DNA from: Pontederia crassipes
Lineage: Eukaryota > Streptophyta > Magnoliopsida > Commelinales > Pontederiaceae
NCBI GenBank assembly: GCA_030549335.1
Contig: JAUKPH010000018.1
Span: forward strand, 5,642,001-5,706,000
Length of the DNA stretch: 64,000 bases
Reading direction: 5' to 3'
The translations under genes were made by a program, and so were the position numbers. Position 1 is the first letter of the stretch. Each line of letters begins with the position of its first letter. Shown here piece after piece: positions 1 through 10,338 of the stretch. A model generated the notes under the pieces. It did not search any database. It worked only from the letters and a program-made list of their open reading frames with translations, and was not told the origin of the DNA.

Positions 1-1338
1 AGGTTGTAATAAGTATCTATAACTTATACCTTTGAACCCAACTCTGACTCTAATCCCCAAGAGCGTTATCTTTGATTGTAACGGTTCAACTTCGGATTGA
101 AATACAGTTAAAGTTCTAAAGATCTATCACCTCTTAGGGAACCCAAAAGTTGTTATAAGTATCAATAACTTAAAGCTTTGCAACTTACACTAAGACTCTA
201 ATCCTCAAGAACGTTATCTTTGATTGTAACGGTTCAAATTCGGTTTGAAATAGAGTTATAGTTCTAAAGATCTATCACCTCTTAGGTCACCCGTAGGTTG
301 TAATAAGTACCTATAACTTATAGGTTTGCACCTTACTCTAAGACTCTAATCCCCAAGAGCGTTATCTTTGATTGTAATGGTTCAACTTCGGATTGAAATA
401 GAGTTAAAGTTCTAAAGATCTATCACATCTTAGGACACCCAAAGGTTGTAATAAGTATCTATAACTTATAGCTTTGAACCTAACTCAAAGACTCTAATCC
501 CCAAGACCGTTATCTTTGATTGTAACGGTTCAACTTCGGTTTGAAATAGAGTTAAAATTCTAAAGATCTATCACCTCTTAGGGCACCCAAAGGTTGTAAT
601 AAGTATCTATAACTTATAGCCTTGAACCCAACTCTAAGACTTTAATTCCCAAGAGCGTTATCTATGATTGTAATGGTTCAACTTCGGATTGAAATAGAGT
701 TAAAGTTCTAAAGATCTATCACCTCTTAGGGCACCCAAAGGTTGTAATAAGTATCTATAACTTAAAGCTTTGCACCTTACTCTAAGTCTCTAATCCCCAA
801 GAGCATTATCTTTGATTGTAACGGTTCAACTTTGGTTTGAAATAGAGTTAAAGTTCTAAAGATCTATCACCTCTTAGGGCACCCAAAGGTTGTAATAAGT
901 ATCTATAACTTATAGCTTTTCACCTTACTCTAAGACTCTAATCCCTAAGAGCATTATCTTTGATTGTAACGGTTCAACTTCGGTTTGAAATAGAGTTAAA
1001 TTTCAAAAGATCTATCGCCTCTTAGGGCACCCAAAGGTTGTAATAAGTATCTATAACATATAGCTTTGCACCTTACTCTAAGACTCTAATCTCCAAGAGC
1101 ATTATCTTTGATTGTAACGGTTCAACTTCGGTTTGAAATAGAGTTAAATTTCTAAAGATCTATCACCTCTTAGGGCACCCAAAGGTTGTAATAAGTATCT
1201 ATAACTTATAGCTTTGCACCTTACTATAAGACTCTAATCCCCAAGAGCGTTATCTTTTATTGTAACGGTTCAACTTCGGTTTGAAATAGAGTTAAAGTTC
1301 TAAAGATCTATCTCCTCATAGGACACCCAAAGGTTGTA

Positions 1339-1357
1339 ATAAGTATCTATAACTTAT
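1339..1357. other. Short dyad in the monomer (ATAAGT/ACTTAT), representative copy
   Basis: In the monomer at 1331-1478, ATAAGT and ACTTAT form perfect 6-bp inverted arms around a 7-bp spacer (monomer positions 9-27). The dyad recurs in most monomers of the array; variants such as ATCTATAACATATAG or AGTGTCTATAACTTTTAG weaken it. Short dyads are known from several centromeric satellites, where they have been proposed to form cruciforms or other non-B structures. Any such role here is inference. Confidence 0.6.
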
Positions 1358-1416
1358 AGCTTTGAACCCAACTCTAAGACTCTAATCCCCAAGAGCATTA
1401 TCTTTGATTGTAACGG

Positions 1417-1433
1417 TTCAACTTCGGTTTGAA
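1417..1433. other. Second short dyad (TTCAA/TTGAA), representative copy
   Basis: TTCAA and TTGAA are 5-bp inverted arms around the 7-bp spacer CTTCGGT (monomer positions 87-103). The common T/A variant at monomer position 98 (CGGTTTG or CGGATTG) falls in the spacer, so both main monomer types keep the arms. A palindromic AGATCT (a BglII site) follows at 1452-1457 and recurs in nearly every monomer. Cutting at it would be expected to give a ladder with a 148-bp step. Confidence 0.6.
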
Positions 1434-4258
1434 ATAGAGTTAAAGTTCTAAAGATCTATCTCCTCTTAGGACACCCAAAGGTTGTAATAAGTATCTATAA
1501 CTTATACCTTTGAACCCAACTCTGACTCTAATCCCCAAGAGCGTTATCTTTGATTGTAACGGTTCAACTTCGGATTGAAATAGAGTTAAAGTTCTAAAGA
1601 TCTATCACCTCTTAGGGAACCCAAAAGTTGTTATAAGTATCAATAACTTATAGCTTTGCAACTTACACTAAGACTCTAATCCCCAAGAACGTTATCTTTG
1701 ATTGTAACGGTTCAAATTCGGTTTGAAATAGAGTTAAAGTTCTAAAGATCTATCACCTCTTAGGTCACCCATAGGTTGTAATAAGTATCTATAACTTATA
1801 GGTTTGCACCTTACTCTAAGTCTCTAATCCCCAAGAGCGTTATCTTTGATTGTAACGGTTCAACTTCGGTTTGAAATAGAGTTAAAGTTCTAAAGATCTA
1901 TCACCTCTTAGGGCACTCAAAGGTTGTAATAAGTATCTATAACTTATAGCTTTGCACCTTACTCTAAGACTCTAATCCCCAAGAGCGTTATCTTTGATTG
2001 TAACGGTTCAACTTCGGTTTGAAATAGAGTTAAAGTTCTAAAGATCTATCTCCTCTTAGGACACCCAAAGATTGTAATAAGTATCTATAACTTATAGCTT
2101 TGAACCCATCTCTAAGACTCTAATCCCCAAGAGCGTTATCTTTGATTGTAACGGTTCAACTTCGGATTGAAATAGAGTTAAAGTTCTAAAGATCTATCAC
2201 CTCTTAGGACACCCAAAGGTTGTAATAAGTATCTATAACTTATAGCTTTGAACCTTACTCTAAGACTCTAATCCCCAAGAGCGTTATCTTTGATTGTAAC
2301 GGTTCAACTTCGGTTTGAAATAGAGTTAAAGTTCTAAAGATCTATCACCTCTTAGGGCACTCAAAGGTTGTAATAAGTATCTATAACTTATAGCTTTGCA
2401 CCTTACTCTAAGACTCTTATCCCCAAGAGCGTTATCTTTGATTGTAACGGTTCAACTTCGGTTTGAAATAGAGTTAAAGTTCTAAAGATCTATCTCCTCT
2501 TAGGACACCCAACGATTGTAATAAGTATCTATAACTTATAGCTTTGAACCCAACTCTAAGACTCCAATCCCCAAGAGCGTTATCTTTGATTGTAACGGTT
2601 CAACTTCGGAATGAAATAGAGTTCAAGTTCTAAAGATCTATCACCTCTTAGGATACCAAAAGGTTGTAATAAGTATCTATAACTTATAGCTTTGAACCTA
2701 ACTCTAAGACTCTAATCCCCAAGAGCATTATCTTTGATTGTAACGGTTCAACTTCGGTTTGAAATAGAGTTAAAATTCTAAAGATCTATCACCTCTTATG
2801 ATACCCAAAGTTTGTAATAAGTATCTATAACTTATAGTTTTGAACCTAACTCTAAGACTCTAATCCCCAAGAGCTTTATCATTGATTCTAACGGTTCAAC
2901 TTCGGATTGAAATAGAGTTAAAGTTTTAAAGATCTATCACCTCTTACGACACCCAAAGGGTGTAATAAGTATCTATAACTTATAGCTTTGAACCCAACTC
3001 TAAGACTCTAATCCCCAAGAGCGTTATCTTTGATTGTAACGGTTCAACTTCAGTTTGAAATAGAGTTAAAGTTCTAAAGATTTATCACCTCTTAGGGCAC
3101 CGAAAGGTTGTAATAAGTATCTATAACTTATAGCTTTGAACCCAACTCTATGACTCTAATCCCCAAGGGCGTTATCTTTGATTGTAACGGTTCAACTTCG
3201 TTTTGAAATAGAGTTAAAGTTCTAAAGATCTATCTCCTCTTAGGACACCCAAAGGTTGTAATAAGTATCTATAACTTATAACTTTGAACCCAACTCTAAG
3301 TCTCTAATCCCCAAAAGCGTTATCTTTGATTGAAACGGTTCAACTTCGGATTGAAATAGAGTTAAAGTTCTAAAGATCTATCACCTCTTAGGACACCCAA
3401 AGGTTGTAATAAGTATCTATAACTTATAGATTTGAACCTAACTCTAAGACTCTAATCCCCAAGAGCGTTATCTTTAATTGTAACGGTTCAACTTCGGTTT
3501 GAAATAGAGTTAAAGTTCTAAAGATCTATCACCTCTTAGGACACCCAAAGGTTGTAATAAGTATCTATAACTTATAGCTTTGAACCTAACTCTAAGACTC
3601 TAATCCCCAAGAGCTTTATCATTGATTGTAACGGTTCAACTTCGGATTGAAATAGAGTTAAAGTTCTAAAGATCTATCACCTCTTAGGACGCCCAAAGGG
3701 TGTAATAAGTATCTATAACTTATAGCTTTGAACCTCATTCTAAGACTCTAATCTCCAAGAGCGTTATCTTTGATTGTAACGGTTCAACTTCAGTTTGAAA
3801 TAGAGTCAAAGTTCTTAAGATCTATCACCTCTTAGGACACCCAAAGGTTGTAATAAGTATCTATAACTTATAGCTTTGAACCCAACTCTAAGACTCTAAT
3901 CCCCACGAGCGTTGTCTTTGATTGTAACGGTTCAACTTCGGATTGAAATAGAGTTAATGTTCTAAAGATCTATCACCTCTTAGGTTGTAATAAGTATCTA
4001 TAACTTATAGCTTTGAACCTAACTCTAAGACTCTAATCCCCAAGAGCGTTATCTTTGATTGTAACGGTTCAACTTCGGTTTGAAATACAGTTAAACTTCT
4101 AAAGATCTATCACCTCTTAGGGAACTCAAAGGTTGTAATAAATATCTATAACTTATAGCTTTGCACCTTACTCTAAGACTCTAATCCCCAAGAGCGTTAT
4201 TTTTTATTGTAACGGTTTAACTTCGGTTTGAAATAGAGTTAAAGTTCTCAGGATCTGA

Positions 4259-4396
4259 TATGAATCTGGATATACTCTCCTTATTGTGAATGCAGATTCG
4301 AGGACGAATCCTTTTGAAGAGAAGGGGAATGATATGAACCAGGAAACGCATACATTGCAACCGGCAATAGAAGATTGTTCTAGCAAAGTTGGATGA
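4259..4396 (+). pseudogene. Remnant of a Ty3/gypsy polyprotein C-terminal tail
   Basis: One frame is open from the left break to a TGA at 4394-4396, about 45 codons with no start of its own. It contains the stretch NADSRTNPFEEKGND (codons from 4289). From memory, an acidic DSRTNPFEE-type tail encoded just upstream of the purine tract is typical of plant Ty3/gypsy polyproteins. No integrase, reverse transcriptase or chromodomain residues remain. The reading frame runs across the purine tract into the LTR, which is common in such elements but could be chance here. It has no promoter in place and no product is expected. A translated search against plant retroelement polyproteins would decide: hits ending at this motif would support the call, none would weaken it. 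Confidence 0.45.
4316..4329 (+). other. Polypurine tract next to the LTR
   Basis: GAAGAGAAGGGGAA is 14 purines in a row and is followed immediately by TGATATG, the start of the LTR. In LTR retrotransposons such a tract primes plus-strand DNA synthesis and lies directly upstream of the 3' LTR. Its position fixes the LTR start at 4330, shows that the element points along the + strand, and identifies the LTR as the 3' one. Confidence 0.75.
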
Positions 4397-5017
4397 TCAA
4401 GATAATGGTGTGGAACTCAGGCATAAGGAAATTGAAGATAATCAAGAATGTTTGGAATTTATAATTGATCCGTTACAAGATCGAGTTAGATCAGATCCAA
4501 CTTCTCAACGGGTTATAAATTGGGCCGCATGAAGAGTCAGCATAACTTGGGCCAAATAAATCATGGTTTAACCATATTTATTTGGAATTTTCGGAATTAA
4601 TTAAACATGGAATATGCTGATGAGGATTGTAACAGAAATTGAGTTTGTTATTTTGTTAAATTAGTTAGGTTACTTGTGGGCTAAGTTAGGGTATTTTCTT
4701 TCAGCCCAAATTCTGTTTCTAGGGCCTATAAATACTGTTACTCATTGTTATGTTAGACATCTTTGAATCTATGAAAATTATGGCTTAATTGCTTTGCTGT
4801 GAGGGAACTCCTGCAACCCGTTCTTCGGGAACTTCCGCTGTTAATTACAAGGTTGGCTATCTTGTTATTAAATCCATCTATTTATAATATTGATTGCTTG
4901 GTTCATTGTAATCTTGAGGTTGATATTCCGCTGCCTTGAAAATTCGTTTGATCTCGTTTCTTTGATTATCATATATTGTTCCGGTCACTCAAGGCATTGT
5001 TCTTGAGCATCGTATCA
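4330..5017 (+). repeat. 3' long terminal repeat (688 bp)
   Basis: The LTR starts TGATATG and ends CGTATCA. The outer five bases are perfect inverted repeats (TGATA/TATCA), with the canonical TG...CA ends. It follows the purine tract at 4316-4329 and abuts satellite at 5018. Inside, a TATA-box sequence lies at 4727-4734, which would put U3 at about 4330-4755 and R/U5 downstream. U3 holds a perfect short inverted repeat, ATGGTTTAACCAT (4563-4575). Downstream of the TATA box, GTTC/GAAC arms at 4820-4832 could form a small hairpin with a TTCGG loop. AATAAA at 4555-4560 is upstream of the TATA box, so it is unlikely to be the poly(A) signal. No second LTR is present, so the age of the insertion cannot be estimated from LTR divergence. 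Confidence 0.78.
4727..4734 (+). promoter_or_regulatory. Putative LTR TATA box
   Basis: TATAAATA in a GGGCC-TATAAATA-CTG setting, about 400 bp into the LTR, matches the plant TATA-box consensus and the usual U3 position. Transcription would start roughly 25-35 bp downstream and run rightwards into the satellite from 5018. Activity is unknown. Another AT-rich match (TTATAAAT, around 4513) is weaker and lies earlier in U3. Confidence 0.5.
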
Positions 5018-6082
5018 GTTAAAGTTCTAAAGATCTATCACCTCTTAGGACGCCCAAAGGGTGTAATAAGTATCTATAACTTATAGCTTTGAACCTCATT
5101 CTAAGACTCTAATCTCCAAGAGCGTTATCTTTGATTGTAACGGTTCAACTTCAGTTTGAAATAGAGTCAAAGTTCTTAAGATCTATCACCTCTTAGGACA
5201 CCCAAAGGTTGTAATAAGTATCTATAACTTATAGCTTTGAACCCAACTCTAAGACTCTAATCCCCACGAGCGTTGTCTTTGATTGTAACGGTTCAACTTC
5301 GGATTGAAATAGAGTTAATGTTCTAAAGATCTATCACCTCTTAGGTTGTAATAAGTATCTATAACTTATAGCTTTGAACCTAACTCTAAGACTCTAATCC
5401 CCAAGAGCGTTATCTTTGATTGTAACGGTTCAACTTCGGTTTGAAATAGAGTTAAACTTCTAAAGATCTATCACCTCTTAGGGAACTCAAAGGTTGTAAT
5501 AAATATCTATAACTTATAGCTTTGCACCTTACTCTAAGTCTCTAATCCCCAAGAGCATTATCTTTGATTGTAACGGTTCAACTTTGGTTTGAAATAGAGT
5601 TAAAGTTCTAAAGATCTATCACCTCTTAGGGCACCCAAAGGTTGTAATAAGTATCTATAACATATAGCTTTGCACCTTACTCTAAGACTCTAATCTCCAA
5701 GAGCATTATCTTTGATTGTAACGGTTCAACTTCGGTTTGAAATAGAGTTAAATTTCTAAAGATCTATCACCTCTTAGGGCACCCAAAGGTTGTAATAAGT
5801 ATCTATAACTTATAGCTTTGCACCTTACTATAAGACTCTAATCCCCAAGAGCGTTATCTTTGATTGTAACGGTTCAACTTCGGTTTGAAATAGAGTTAAA
5901 GTTCTAAAGATCTATCTCCTCATAGGACACCCAAAGGTTGTAATAAGTATCTATAACTTATAGCTTTGAACCCAACTCTAAGACTCTAATCCCCAAGAGC
6001 ATTATCTTTGATTGTAACGGTTCAACTTCGGTTTGAAATAGAGTTAAAGTTCTAAAGATCTATCTCCTCTTAGGACACCCAA
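5018..6082. repeat. Satellite array right of the retroelement
   Basis: About seven monomers. The first part, 5018 to about 5530, copies 3657 to about 4165 (offset 1361 bp), including the GACGCCCAAAGGG variant and the 11-bp deletion monomer (5342). It then changes to the monomer order of the 1478-bp unit (CTCTAAGTCTC with GAGCATTATC and CAACTTTGG, as near 780-830). The same order reappears at about 11360-12569, so the mosaic was itself copied. No gene is visible. Confidence 0.9.
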
Positions 6083-7561
6083 AGGTTGTAATAAGTATCT
6101 ATAACTTATACCTTTGAACCCAACTCTGACTCTAATCCCCAAGAGCGTTATCTTTGATTGTAACGGTTCAACTTCGGATTGAAATAGAGTTAAAGTTCTA
6201 AAGATCTATCACCTCTTAGGGAACCCAAAAGTTGTTATAAGTATCAATAACTTATAGCTTTGCAACTTACACTAAGACTCTAATCCCCAAGAACGTTATC
6301 TTTGATTGTAACGGTTCAAATTCGGTTTGAAATAGAGTTAAAGTTCTAAAGATCTATCACCTCTTAGGTCACCCATAGGTTGTAATAAGTATCTATAATT
6401 TATAGGTTTGCACCTTACTCTAAGACTCTAATCCCCAAGAGCGTTATCTTTGATTGTAACGGTTCAACTTCGGATTGAAATAGAGTTAAAGTTCTAAAGA
6501 TCTATCACATCTTAGGACACCCAAAGGTTGTAATAAGTATCTATAACTTATAGCTTTGAACCTAACTCAAAGACTCTAATCCCCAAGACCGTTATCTTTG
6601 ATTGTAACGGTTCAACTTCGGTTTGAAATAGAGTTAAAATTCTAAAGATCTATCACCTCTTAGGGCACCCAAAGGTTGTAATAAGTATCTATAACTTATA
6701 GCCTTGAACCCAACTCTAAGACTTTAATTCCCAAGAGCGTTATCTATGATTGTAACGGTTCAACTTCGGATTGAAATAGAGTTAAAGTTCTAAAGATCTA
6801 TCACCTCTTAGGGCACCCAAAGGTTGTAATAAGTATCTATAACTTAAAGCTTTGCACCTTACTCTAAGTCTCTAATCCCCAAGAGCATTATCTTTGATTG
6901 TAACGGTTCAACTTTGGTTTGAAATAGAGTTAAAGTTCTAAAGATATATCACCTCTTAGGGCACCCAAAGGTTGTAATAAGTATCTATAACTTATAGCTT
7001 TGCACCTTACTCTAAGTCTCTAATCCCTAAGAGCATTATCTTTGATTGTAACGGTTCAACTTCGGTTTGAAATAGAGTTAAATTTCAAAAGATCTATCAC
7101 CTCTTAGGGCACCCAAAGGTTGTAATAAGTATCTATAACATATAGCTTTGCACCTTACTCTAAGACTCTAATCTCCAAGAGCATTATCTTTGATTGTAAC
7201 GGTTCAACTTCGGTTTGAAATGGAGTTAAATTTCTAAAGATCTATCACCTCTTAGGGCACCCAAAAGGTTGTAATAAGTATCTATAACTTATAGCTTTGC
7301 ACCTTACTATAAGACTCTAATCCCCAAGAGCGTTATCTTTGATTGTAACGGTTCAACTTCGGTTTGAAATAGAGTTAAAGTTCTAAAGATCTATCTCCTC
7401 ATAGGACACCCAAAGGTTGTAACAAGTATCTATAACTTATAGCTTTGAACCCAACTCTAAGACTCTAATCCCCAAGAGCATTATCTTTGATTGTAACGGT
7501 TCAACTTCGGTTTGAAATAGAGTTAAAGTTCTAAAGATCTATCTCCTCTTAGGACACCCAA
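6083..7561. repeat. Ten-monomer higher-order repeat unit, copy 2
   Basis: Same ordered monomer variants as 1-1478, starting with the TTATACC...CTCTGACTC monomer. It is 1479 bp long because of one extra A (CCCAAAAGG near 7261-7266). Scattered single-base differences from copy 1 are visible; for example, AACTTAAAGC near 168 is AACTTATAGC here. The extra A also occurs near 13748 and 15227, inside the copies at 12570 and 14049, so those three copies are closer to each other than to copy 1. Confidence 0.85.
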
Positions 7562-10338
7562 AGGTTGTAATAAGTATCTATAACTTATACCTTTGAACCC
7601 AACTCTGACTCTAATCCCCAAGAGCGTTATCTTTGATTGTAACGGTTCAACTTCGGATTGAAATAGAGTTAAAGTTCTAAAGATCTATCACCTCTTAGGG
7701 AACCCAAAAGTTGTTATAAGTATCAATAACTTATAGCTTTGCAACTTACACTAAGACTCTAATCCCCAAGAACGTTATCTTTGATTGGAACGGTTCAAAT
7801 TCGGTTTGAAATAGAGTTAAAGTTCTAAAGATCTATCACTTCTTAGGTCACCCATAGGTTGTAATAAGTATCTATAACTTATAGGTTTGCACCTTACTCT
7901 AAGACTCTAATCCCCAAGAGCGTTATCTTTGATTGTAACGGTTCAACTTCGGTTTGAAATAGAGTTAAAGTTCTAAAGATCTATCACCTCTTAGGACACC
8001 CAAAGGTTGTAATAAGTATCTATAACTTATAGCTTTGCAACTAACACTAAGACTCTAATCCCCAAGAACGTTATCTTTGATTGGAACGGTTCAAATTCGG
8101 TTTGAAATAGAGTTAAAGTTCTAAAGATCTATCACTTCTTAGGTCACCCATAGGTTGTAATAAGTATCTATAACTTATAGGTTTGCACCTTACTCTAAGA
8201 CTCTAATCCCCAAGAGCGTTATCTTTGATTGTAACGGTTCAACTTCGGTTTGAAATAGAGTTAAAGTTCTAAAGATCTATCACCTCTTAGGACACCCAAA
8301 GGTTGTAATAAGTATCTATAACTTATAGCTTTGAACCTTACTCTAAGACTCTAATCCCCAAGAGCGTTATCTTTGATTGTAACGGTTCAACTTCGGTTTG
8401 AAATAGAGTTAAAGTTCTAAAGATCTATCACCTCTTAGGGCACTCAAAGGTTGTAATAAGTATCTATAACTTATAGCTTTGCACCTTACTCTAAGACTCT
8501 TATCCCCAAGAGCGTTATCTTTGATTGTAACGGTTCAACTTCGGTTTGAAATAGAGTTAAAGTTCTAAAGATCTATCTCCTCTTAGGACACCCAACGATT
8601 GTAATAAGTATCTATAACTTATAGCTTTGAACCCAACTCTAAGACTCCAATCCCCAAGAGCGTTATCTTTGATTGTAACGGTTCAACTTCGGAATGAAAT
8701 AGAGTTCAAGTTCTAAAGATCTATCACCTCTTAGGATACCAAAAGGTTGTAATAAGTATCTATAACTTATAGCTTTGAACCTAACTCTAACACTCTAATC
8801 CCCAAGAGCATTATCTTTGATTGTAACGGTTCAACTTCGGTTTGAAATAGAGTTAAAATTCTAAAGATCTATCACCTCTTATGATACCCAAAGTTTGTAA
8901 TAAGTATCTATAACTTATAGTTTTGAACCTAACTCTAAGACTCTAATCCCCAAGAGCTTTATCATTGATTCTAACGGTTCAACTTCGGATTGAAATAGAG
9001 TTAAAGTTTTAAAGATCTATCACCTCTTAGGACACCCAAAGGGTGTAATAAGTATCTATAACTTATAGCTTTGAACCCAACTCTAAGACTCTAATCCCCA
9101 AGAGCGTTATCTTTGATTGTAACGGTTCAACTTCGGTTTGAAATAGAGTTAAAGTTCTAAAGATTTATCACCTCTTAGGGCACCGAAAGGTTGTAATAAG
9201 TATCTATAACTTATAGCTTTGAACCCAACTCTATGACTCTAATCCCCAAGGGCATTATCTTTGATTGTAACGGTTCAACTTCGTTTTGAAATAGAGTTAA
9301 AGTTCTAAAGATCTATCTCCTCTTAGGACACCCAAAGGTTGTAATAAGTATCTATAACTTATAACTTTGAACCCAACTCTAAGTCTCTAATCCCCAAAAG
9401 CGTTATCTTTGATTGAAACGGTTCAACTTCGGATTGAAATAGAGTTAAAGTTCTAAAGATCTATCACCTCTTAGGACACCCAAAGGTTGTAATAAGTATC
9501 TATAACTTATAGATTTGAACCTAACTCTAAGACTCTAATCCCCAAGAGCGTTATCTTTAATTGTAACGGTTCAACTTCGGTTTGAAATAGAGTTAAAGTT
9601 CTAAAGATCTATCACCTCTTAGGACACCCAAAGGTTGTAATAAGTATCTATAACTTATAGCTTTGAACCTAACTCTAAGACTCTAATCCCCAAGAGCTTT
9701 ATCATTGATTGTAACGGTTCAACTTCGGATTGAAATAGAGTTAAAGTTCTAAAGATCTATCACCTCTTAGGACGCCCAAAGGGTGTAATAAGTATCTATA
9801 ACTTATAGCTTTGAACCTCATTCTAAGACTCTAATCTCCAAGAGCGTTATCTTTGATTGTAACGGTTCAACTTCAGTTTGAAATAGAGTCAAAGTTCTTA
9901 AGATCTATCACCTCTTAGGACAGCCAAAGGTTGTAATAAGTATCTATAACTTATAGCTTTGAACCCAACTCTAAGACTCTAATCCCCACGAGCGTTGTCT
10001 TTGATTGTAACGGTTCAACTTCGGATTGAAATAGAGTTAATGTTCTAAAGATCTATCACCTCTTAGGTTGTAATAAGTATCTATAACTTATAGCTTTGAA
10101 CCTAACTCTAAGACTCTAATCCCCAAGAGCGTTATCTTTGATTGTAACGGTTCAACTTCGGTTTGAAATACAGTTAAACTTCTAAAGATCTATCACCTCT
10201 TAGGGAACTCAAAGGTTGTAATAAATATCTATAACTTATAGCTTTGCACCTTACTCTAAGACTCTAATCCCCAAGAGCGTTATTTTTTATTGTAACGGTT
10301 TAACTTCGGTTTGAAATAGAGTTAAAGTTCTCAGGATC
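7562..10338. repeat. Satellite block duplicating 1479-4255 (offset 6083 bp)
   Basis: Marker monomers keep the same spacing as in the first block: CAACGATTG at 2511 and 8594, the 11-bp deletion at 3981 and 10064, CTCAGGATC at 4247 and 10330. All three pairs are 6083 bp apart. The copy carries no retroelement: at 10339 the array continues normally with TATCTCCTC, which gives the unoccupied form of the left junction. One tract of about two monomers (about 8025-8320) does not match the first block and instead copies the two monomers before it. No gene is visible. Confidence 0.88.
8025..8320. repeat. Dimer tract copied from the preceding 296 bp
   Basis: This tract repeats about 7729-8024 at an offset of 296 bp (two monomers). 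Shared marks include ATTGGAACGG (7784 and 8080), TTAGGTCACCCATAGG and TTATAGGTTTGCACC. The corresponding positions in the first block (about 1942-2237) hold different monomers, yet the overall spacing of the flanking markers is unchanged. A replacement without length change is the pattern expected from gene conversion. Confidence 0.6.

Larger units (their letters stand above)
1..1478. repeat. Ten-monomer higher-order repeat unit (1478 bp), copy 1
   Basis: The monomer at base 1 carries two linked marks, TTATACCTTTG and the shortened CTCTGACTC. The same pair returns at 1479, giving a 1478-bp unit: nine 148-bp monomers plus one of 146 bp. Internal order is also conserved. The second monomer has AAAAGTTGTTATAAG with ATCAATAACTT, the third has TTATAGGTTTGCACC, and later ones have ATCACATCTTAGG and AAGACCGTT. 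Further full copies lie at 6083-7561, 12570-14048 and 14049-15527. Partial copies start at 1479, 7562 and 15528. The window starts exactly at a monomer boundary, so how far the unit extends to the left is unknown. Confidence 0.85.
1..4255. repeat. 148-bp satellite array, left block
   Basis: Head-to-tail satellite monomers that begin with AGGTTGTAATAAG and end with CACCCAA. The spacing between successive starts is 148 bp (for example 1331 to 1479). The monomer is about 36% GC with three CpGs, in the GAGCGTT, AACGGTT and CTTCGG motifs. Neighbouring monomers differ at a few recurrent sites: GAACCCA, GAACCTA or GCACCTT near monomer position 34; CGGTTTG or CGGATTG near position 98; ATCACC or ATCTCC near 130; and GGGCAC, GGACAC or GGAACC near 140. 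These variants act as barcodes for the higher-order structure. This block also holds monomers with a 2-bp deletion (CTCTGACTC, near 43 and 1521) and one with an 11-bp deletion (3981). The whole block recurs at 6083-10338. No gene is visible in it. Confidence 0.97.
4256..5017 (+). mobile_element. 5'-truncated 3' end of an LTR retrotransposon, probably Ty3/gypsy
   Basis: This 762-bp stretch has no similarity to the satellite. Read on the + strand it contains 74 bp that look like the end of the internal region (4256-4329), including a purine tract, followed by a 688-bp LTR with TG...CA ends (4330-5017). The rest of the element (5' LTR, primer binding site, gag and most of pol) is absent. The right edge is sharp: ...CGTATCA, then satellite GTTAAAG at 5018. 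The left edge joins satellite CTCAGGATC directly to internal sequence. There is no 5-bp target duplication (left GGATC, right GTTAA), as expected if the left end was lost. The flanks also do not join up: the left flank stops at monomer position 126 of one variant and the right flank resumes at position 109 of a different variant. The fragment is therefore the product of insertion plus later recombination. It cannot move on its own. The superfamily call rests on the tail motif and purine tract only. Confidence 0.85.

Noticed and set aside
4204-4386. A 60-codon open frame on the minus strand spanning the left edge of the insert
   Set aside because: It runs antisense across the satellite/retroelement junction and needs a TTG start. 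Half of it is reverse-read satellite. No domain is recognisable and it is a chance opening.
4555-4560. AATAAA as the LTR poly(A) signal
   Set aside because: It lies about 170 bp upstream of the TATA box, in U3, where a poly(A) signal would not serve the element's transcript.
4256-5017. A simple solo LTR with a target-site duplication
   Set aside because: The 5 bp on each side differ (GGATC and GTTAA), a purine tract and tail-like coding sequence precede the LTR, and the flanks come from different monomer variants.
4238-5035. An 18-bp target-site duplication (GTTAAAGTTCT... on both sides of the insert)
   Set aside because: The two sides differ in sequence (CTCAGGATC and CTAAAGATC) and match different pre-existing monomer variants. 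LTR elements make 4-6 bp duplications, so this is satellite phase overlap.
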